DNA from: Rickettsiaceae bacterium
GTDB taxonomy: Bacteria > Pseudomonadota > Alphaproteobacteria > Rickettsiales > Rickettsiaceae
Assembly (NCBI GenBank): GCA_022702085.1
Contig: JAKONF010000021.1
Coordinates: forward strand, 1 to 6,905
Direction: 5' to 3'
DNA length: 6,905 nucleotides
A program made the position numbers and the translations under genes. This document shows positions 6,794 through 6,905 of this stretch, in pieces (within the stretch, counting starts at the first letter, position 1; every line of letters begins with the position of its first letter). Under the pieces are notes generated by a model. The model saw nothing but the letters and a program-made list of their open reading frames with translations, was not told where the DNA came from and did no database searches.

Positions 6794-6905
6794 TTGCTCC
6801 ATAACACCCAGCAAAGATATGGCAGGATAGCAAAATTTTTTCATTGGTTGATTGCCATTTTAATTATCTGTATGTTAATTGCAGGATTTACTATGATCAA
6901 TATGC
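6794..6905 (+). CDS. Cytochrome b561-family protein, N-terminal fragment; 3' end outside window
   Basis: Frame 2 stays open to the window end and gives 37 residues from a TTG start at 6794. The stretch RYGRIAKFFHWLIAILIICM followed by LIAGFTM is typical of the first transmembrane helix of cytochrome b561-type proteins (Ni,Fe-hydrogenase b-subunit-like fold), where the His in 'HW' (H17) is a haem b ligand. These are inner-membrane di-haem proteins that pass electrons between quinol or superoxide and other carriers. No ATG is available in this frame before the conserved segment. TTG at 6794 (4 nt after the preceding stop) is the best start, with ATT at 6791 and GTG at 6752 as alternatives, and no strong ribosome site decides between them. 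The fragment is too short to assign a subfamily. Confidence 0.72.
   Translation, partial: MLHNTQQRYGRIAKFFHWLIAILIICMLIAGFTMINM

Noticed and set aside
1..6905. CRISPR array, tRNA, insertion sequence or phage attachment site
   Set aside because: Nearly all of the window is coding, the largest gap is 66 nt, and no regularly spaced DNA repeats, cloverleaf sequence, transposase or terminal inverted repeats were seen.

Overview
The window is AT-rich and gene-dense. It carries one strand of co-directional genes with short gaps (16, 28, 66, 28 and about 4 nt). The first three genes are the distal end of a P-type (VirB/D4) type IV secretion locus in the order virB10-virB11-virD4. That order, the low G+C, the Asn/Lys/Ile-rich proteins and the character of the VirB11 and VirD4 sequences point to an obligate intracellular alphaproteobacterium of the Rickettsiales, probably close to Rickettsia, where this set is called rvh (Rickettsiales vir homolog). 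The genus assignment is inference, as no database search was possible.

Layout: 1-252 is the C-terminal end of VirB10 (the gene starts outside the window). 269-1264 is the complete VirB11 hexameric ATPase. 1293-3074 is the complete VirD4 coupling ATPase. 3141-4538 is a Ppx/GppA-family phosphatase with a non-canonical first phosphate loop. 4567-6789 encodes a 740-residue protein of unknown function, built from degenerate helical repeats of about 100 residues. From about 6794 to the window end is the start of a cytochrome b561-type membrane haem protein. No rRNA, tRNA, CRISPR array, insertion sequence or convincing terminator is visible, and no gap exceeds 66 nt.

How they fit together: VirB10 spans the envelope and senses ATPase activity, VirB11 powers assembly and substrate transfer, and VirD4 recruits substrates at the inner membrane. 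The Ppx/GppA protein probably acts on polyphosphate or pppGpp in the cytoplasm. The large repeat protein has no signal peptide, contains no cysteine, has a basic C-terminal tail and lies two genes downstream of the coupling protein. It is the least explained object here and a reasonable candidate for a type IV substrate (effector), though the sequence alone does not prove this. The b561 gene is probably an unrelated respiratory or redox gene at the next locus.
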